This document shows, piece by piece, positions 60,217 through 64,000 of a stretch of 64,000 nt of DNA. Source of the DNA: Pectinatus sottacetonis (GTDB lineage: Bacteria; Bacillota; Negativicutes; Selenomonadales; Selenomonadaceae). The stretch lies in NCBI RefSeq assembly GCF_015732155.1, contig NZ_WIQK01000001.1:1064001-1128000 (forward strand). Reading direction: 5' to 3'. Each line of letters starts with the position of its first letter. The first letter of the stretch is position 1. Below the pieces are notes generated by a model. The model did no database searches and had not been told where the DNA came from. It worked only from the letters and a program-made list of their open reading frames with translations. Made by a program: the position numbers and the translations under genes.

Positions 60217-60570
60217 TTATTTTATACCGGAATGTGTGTCCTTTATAGTACACTCATATTGCAAAAGAAAATCAATCGTATTTTTACCGCGTTGATCTAA
60301 GGCACGGTATTTTTCTATATGTTCTCTTTCACTGGGAGTAAAAGGATTATATTTTTCCGCATATTTACCATAAATGTCCAGTAGAGTAATATTTAATATT
60401 TTGCATATTCTTAATAATATGTCTAAATCTATTGAATTGGTTCCGTTTTCCCAGCTGGAAATAGTATTGTGTTTTACTCCTAACTTGACAGCAAGATCAC
60501 GCTGCGTTAATTTTAATCTTTTTCTATAGTATGCTAAATTTTTGGCAAGTTCGTCTTTAACGGAATTCAA
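60217..60570 (-). CDS. XRE-family HTH regulator
   Basis: Taken from TTG 60570, which follows AAGGAGGG with 7-base spacing, the protein is 117 residues; the ATG at 60612 lies upstream of that ribosome site. It begins L-N-S-V-K-D-E-L-A-K-N and carries the HTH LTQRDLAVKLGVKHNTISSWENG. The C-terminal part has no clear domain. It is divergent from the second chemoreceptor; a perfect 39-bp palindrome lies between them and may be its operator. Confidence 0.88.
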   Translation of the reverse strand: MNSVKDELAKNLAYYRKRLKLTQRDLAVKLGVKHNTISSWENGTNSIDLDILLRICKILNITLLDIYGKYAEKYNPFTPSEREHIEKYRALDQRGKNTIDFLLQYECTIKDTHSGIK

Positions 60571-60662
60571 TTGTCGTCCCTCCTTTTTTATGAAATGTAG
60601 CATAAATTTCACCTAAAATCAAGGGTACTATTAATACACTATCTAATAATATTATTGACATT

Positions 60663-60701
60663 ACTTTTAAAATTAATTACCATAATATTAATTTTAAAAG
60701 T
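60663..60701. promoter_or_regulatory. Perfect 15-bp inverted repeat in the divergent region
   Basis: ACTTTTAAAATTAAT (60663-60677) and ATTAATTTTAAAAGT (60687-60701) around 9 bases, between the XRE gene (from 60570, minus) and the chemoreceptor (from 61192, plus). TTGACA ends 2 bases before it (60655-60660) and TATAAT overlaps its end (60702-60707). The rest of 60571-61191 is very A+T-rich with no gene. Confidence 0.5.
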
Positions 60702-61191
60702 TATAATATATCAAAAAATAAAATAACAAGCTTAAAAATAGAGAATATATGGCACTAAAAAGATTATTATTTCTTTGTATGATCAGAATTTTATAGATTT
60801 CATATAGTGATATTTTAAAGTTATACTCAGAAAAAAAAGAAACTTAGAACAAAAAAATATTTTTTATTTACTATATATTTAGGAGTAAATTTATTTTTTT
60901 TGGGAAAAACCTAATAATTAGAATGTTATTGTAAAATAACAAAAAAACATAAAATGATGTTTTTTTTATTGTTTTATAAATAAACTTATTAAAAAGGCAA
61001 GGAGGAAAAATTAAAAAGTAAGGGTAAAATTTTTTGCCCTATAATATAAGACTACCTAATATTTAAAAATATAATATACCATGGAAAATTAAAGTAATAT
61101 GTATGACAATAAGATATTTTGTAGTAAGGATTTATTGAAATAGGAAATAGTATAAAACTGGTCAATTAATTTTACGTGAGGGGCATTATAT

Positions 61192-62889
61192 ATGGGAAAG
61201 CTTACTATTAAAAAGAAGTTATATAGTATTTTTGGTGTACTTATTATCATTTTTATCTGTAATGGCATTTACTCGGCATATACGTTGAGCAGTATAAGCA
61301 ATGGGGCATTGCGTATTGCAACGAAACACCTGCGAAGTGTTTTAGCAGTGGAAGACAGTAGTGCTGCCATGTCAAATTATCGACAGAAAGAATATGCTAT
61401 TGTTACAGCAGAAACGTTGCCAGACAGGGTGAGAGCAGAGCAGGAAACAAAAAAGCTTGCGGACCAGATTGACATTACTTTCAATGGAATTAAACCAACA
61501 CTTTCCGGTGATGCCATACAGAATTTTTCTCAGATGAACCAAATATGGGATAAGTATAAAAAAGATATGCCTAAGCTCATAAATTATGCGGAAAATAATC
61601 AAGAAGGCAGAGCAATCAATCTTCTAGGGGCATCTAATCCTGAATATCAGCAGATTGGTTACAAATTAGGACTTGTTCTTGATAATCGCAAAGATTTTAT
61701 TCATAAAGAAAGTTTAGCCGCAGCAGCGCAGTATGAAAGAGCAAGGATAATTTTAGTGATATCTATTCTGTGTGTAATAATATTGTCTTGCTTTATGGCA
61801 TGGTATTTAAGTTCATCAATAAATTATGCTGTACAGTATCTTATGAAAATTTCCAAAAAAATTGCAAAAGGAGAACTTAATTTAGCAATAACAGCAAAAA
61901 CAGAAGATGAATTTGGTATACTGACTAATGCTTATAAAGATACAGTAGGAGAATTACGGACACTTATCAATAATATAAAGGAAACGGCAGAACATGTAGC
62001 AGCTTTTTCTGAACAATTAACTGCTAATGCTGGGCAATCAGCTCAGGCAACACAGCAGGTGGCTGCCTCGATAAGCAAGGTAGCTGTTTCAGCTAACAGA
62101 CAAAAGGAATCTGCCGGGATATCAGCAGATAGTGTAAATAAAATGTCAGCTAATATAAATAATTTTCAGGAACGGGCAGCGGCGTCTTCCAAATCTGCCA
62201 ATCATGTGGGAAAAATAGCAGCTGATGGAAAAACAGCGGTTGATAGAGCTATGGCGCAAATAAATAAAATAACGGATTCTGTAGTAGAATCATCGGGAGT
62301 TATCGAAAAATTGGCTAAACGCTCTGTGGAAATAGGACAAATCAGTGATACTATATCCAATATAGCTGATCAGACAAATCTGCTGGCACTAAATGCAGCT
62401 ATAGAAGCGGCAAGGGCTGGAGAAGCTGGTAAAGGATTTTCTGTTGTTGCTGAAGAAGTCCGGAAATTAGCTGAAGAATCAGGAAAGGCAGCACAACAGA
62501 TAGCCGGGCTTATAACAACGATACAAACAGATACAGAACAAGCAGTAGAACGAATGAAAAAAGGTACGGTTGAAGTTAAAAATGGGAAAAAAGTTGTGGG
62601 AAAAGCTAGTAAAACCTTTGGGATCATTGCTGATGCGGTTGATGAATTGACAAATAACGCGGAAAATATTCTTTCGGCGGCCAAAAATTCGGCAACTGAA
62701 GTACAAAATGTCGTTAAAATAATGAATGATATAAATACTACCAGCGGCAGTGTGGCAGAAGAAACAGAATCTGTATCAGCGGCAACGGAACAGCAGTCAG
62801 CATCTATGGATGAAATCGCCGGAGCAAGCCAAAAGCTGGCAGAACTAGCGCAGTCACTGCAAAATTCAACAGCTAAATTTAAATTATAA
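61192..62889 (+). CDS. Methyl-accepting chemotaxis protein paired with a sugar-binding protein
   Basis: This 565-residue receptor has helices at about 10-31 and 187-209, a four-helix-bundle-type periplasmic domain, HAMP, and the signalling tip [18 protein letters not shown] with [26 protein letters not shown] lies about 12 bases before the ATG. A ChvE-like sugar-binding lipoprotein gene starts 13 bases after it, so the receptor probably responds to the sugar-loaded binding protein (inferred). Its cytoplasmic half is closely similar to the receptor at 58300. Confidence 0.94.
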   Translation: MGKLTIKKKLYSIFGVLIIIFICNGIYSAYTLSSISNGALRIATKHLRSVLAVEDSSAAMSNYRQKEYAIVTAETLPDRVRAEQETKKLADQIDITFNGIKPTLSGDAIQNFSQMNQIWDKYKKDMPKLINYAENNQEGRAINLLGASNPEYQQIGYKLGLVLDNRKDFIHKESLAAAAQYERARIILVISILCVIILSCFMAWYLSSSINYAVQYLMKISKKIAKGELNLAITAKTEDEFGILTNAYKDTVGELRTLINNIKETAEHVAAFSEQLTANAGQSAQATQQVAASISKVAVSANRQKESAGISADSVNKMSANINNFQERAAASSKSANHVGKIAADGKTAVDRAMAQINKITDSVVESSGVIEKLAKRSVEIGQISDTISNIADQTNLLALNAAIEAARAGEAGKGFSVVAEEVRKLAEESGKAAQQIAGLITTIQTDTEQAVERMKKGTVEVKNGKKVVGKASKTFGIIADAVDELTNNAENILSAAKNSATEVQNVVKIMNDINTTSGSVAEETESVSAATEQQSASMDEIAGASQKLAELAQSLQNSTAKFKL

Positions 62890-62902
62890 GGGGGTAAACA
62901 GC

Positions 62903-63925
62903 GTGAAAAAAATATTTATTATATTTTTTATTTTGGCAGTTGTAACAGGGTCTTTTTTTATTGGCGGATGCAGTAAGAGTTCCAATAGTGATAAGAAAGT
63001 AGATATTTTTTTCCCGGCCGGTATGGAAAGATGGGAAAAAAGTGGTCAGCAGTTTAAAACAGAATTGGAAAAACAGGGTTTTAAAGTGAATCTTTTATTT
63101 GCCAAAACCGCAGATGAACAATCCAAACAGGTAGAAAATGCCATAAAAGATAAAGCAAACTGTGTTGTTATTGGCGCAGTAGATTCTAAGACTATTGGTA
63201 AAGCTTTAGAAAAAGCTAAAAAGAATAATATACCAATAATTGCTTATGACCGTTTACCAATGAATACAAATGCGGTTAGTTACTATGCCACTTTTGATAA
63301 TGAAGGTATCGGCATTGCCATGGGAAAATACATTGTAAATAAATACAATTTAAAAAGTGGAGCAGGGCCATATACTATAGAGTTTTTTCAAGGTGCCGAT
63401 GATGATAATAATGCTCATATAATAAATAAAGGTGTTATGTCTGTGCTTAAGCCTTATATGGATGACGGACAGCTTGTTGTCCCATCAGGACAGATTGATT
63501 TTAAGGCTACTAATACACCTGAGTGGTCGCCTCAGAATGCTGCTAAACGAATGGAAAAACTGGTAGCACAATATTATGGCACCCGCAATCTGGATATAGT
63601 ATTGTCAGCATCAGACAGTGTTACTGATGGAGTCATACAAGGGCTGATGAACGCAGGCTACAGCGGAAGCTGGCCGTTTATTACAGGACAGGATGCCACC
63701 AAAAAAAATCTTGCCTATGTTGAACAGGGGAAACAAGGATTTACTATTTTAAAGAGTGCTGATCTTATAAACAGTAAATGTATAAGAATGGTAAAAGCTG
63801 TAATTGATGGCAGCCAGTTAGAAATAAATGATGTAAAAACTTACAATAATGGCGTAATCACAGTACCGTCATATCTTTGCATACCTTTGATAATCGATAA
63901 AAATAATATTGCACAAGTGCATTGA
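62903..63925 (+). CDS. Sugar-binding lipoprotein (ChvE/XylF-like, periplasmic-binding fold I)
   Basis: This 340-residue protein has a lipoprotein signal ending F-I-G-G-C23-S-K-S. The mature part follows the ChvE/GguA-associated multiple-sugar-binding pattern: I-I-A-Y-D-R-L-P, AVSYYATFDNEGIG, GPYTIEFFQGADDDNNAH, VLKPYMDDGQLVVPSGQ and PFITGQDA. It would bind aldoses such as xylose, arabinose or galactose. It directly follows a chemoreceptor gene rather than preceding ABC transporter genes; what follows is outside the window. GGGGG precedes the GTG start. Confidence 0.9.
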   Translation: MKKIFIIFFILAVVTGSFFIGGCSKSSNSDKKVDIFFPAGMERWEKSGQQFKTELEKQGFKVNLLFAKTADEQSKQVENAIKDKANCVVIGAVDSKTIGKALEKAKKNNIPIIAYDRLPMNTNAVSYYATFDNEGIGIAMGKYIVNKYNLKSGAGPYTIEFFQGADDDNNAHIINKGVMSVLKPYMDDGQLVVPSGQIDFKATNTPEWSPQNAAKRMEKLVAQYYGTRNLDIVLSASDSVTDGVIQGLMNAGYSGSWPFITGQDATKKNLAYVEQGKQGFTILKSADLINSKCIRMVKAVIDGSQLEINDVKTYNNGVITVPSYLCIPLIIDKNNIAQVH

Positions 63926-64000
63926 TGCTCTGATACCAATAATTTTTGCTATCAATTTAATAAATCTGATTGTAATTTTAAGTTGTTTTATCTATACTTG

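Noticed and set aside
1-64000. CRISPR array
   Set aside because: No set of regularly spaced repeats of 25-40 bases was seen.

Overview
The window reads like a low-G+C diderm Firmicute (Negativicutes: Selenomonadales/Veillonellales type, in the direction of Pectinatus or its relatives). This is an inference. Strong GGAGG ribosome sites, a T-box and several class-typical riboswitches are Firmicute traits, whereas a complete RND efflux pump with its membrane fusion protein implies an outer membrane. No species can be named from the sequence alone.

Layout. 1-6.2 kb: the start of an aldehyde dehydrogenase, the pantothenate uptake pair yhdT-panF behind a structured leader, O-acetylhomoserine sulfhydrylase, and two membrane-anchored proteins of general or unknown role. 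6.4-18 kb: two tRNA-Ala genes, followed by a decayed integrated element. It holds integrase fragments, IS200, IS3 and IS66 remnants, pieces of phage tail genes, a phage-type switch (two divergent HTH regulators with tandem operators), a short UvrA-like ATPase with a MarR regulator, and one tight operon with a PstI/BsuBI-like restriction-modification pair, a DUF262 protein and an R-x4-H HEPN protein. 18-24 kb: an Lrp regulator, murD, and a sensor kinase / response regulator / PAP2 phosphatase / methyltransferase block that looks like an envelope-stress unit. 24.2-28.5 kb: a tnpB remnant with its omega-RNA-like end, a D-glutamate operon (DUF4392, D-amino-acid aminotransferase, DUF1445), DUF554, and tRNA-Gly. 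28.6-35 kb: DUF2284, thioredoxin, an orphan cobalamin riboswitch, acetolactate synthase, a hydroxyacid reductase, asparaginase and a lactate/malate dehydrogenase-like enzyme. 35-43 kb: a MarR-controlled RND pump, a TerC transporter behind a yybP-ykoY manganese riboswitch, and a LysR regulator. 43-48 kb: csp, the walJ-like/htrA/rlmH cluster, tadA, usp. 48-56 kb: purL, a T-box before an Lrp/aminotransferase pair, and panC-panD behind a second structured leader. 56-64 kb: a DASS anion transporter, two chemoreceptors, an XRE regulator, and a sugar-binding lipoprotein paired with the second receptor.

The most interesting observation is that two pantothenate operons 55 kb apart (yhdT-panF uptake and panCD synthesis) share an RNA motif of about 40 nt in their leaders. 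Its core is ATATC(U)GCUUGGAUC, then ACCGA, then AAAGGA. Each copy is followed by an intrinsic terminator whose loop or arm can pair back into the motif. This is the expected arrangement for a pantothenate- or CoA-responsive attenuator. Next in interest are the four-gene restriction/DUF262/HEPN defence operon and a cobalamin riboswitch with its own promoter but no recognisable B12 gene behind it.
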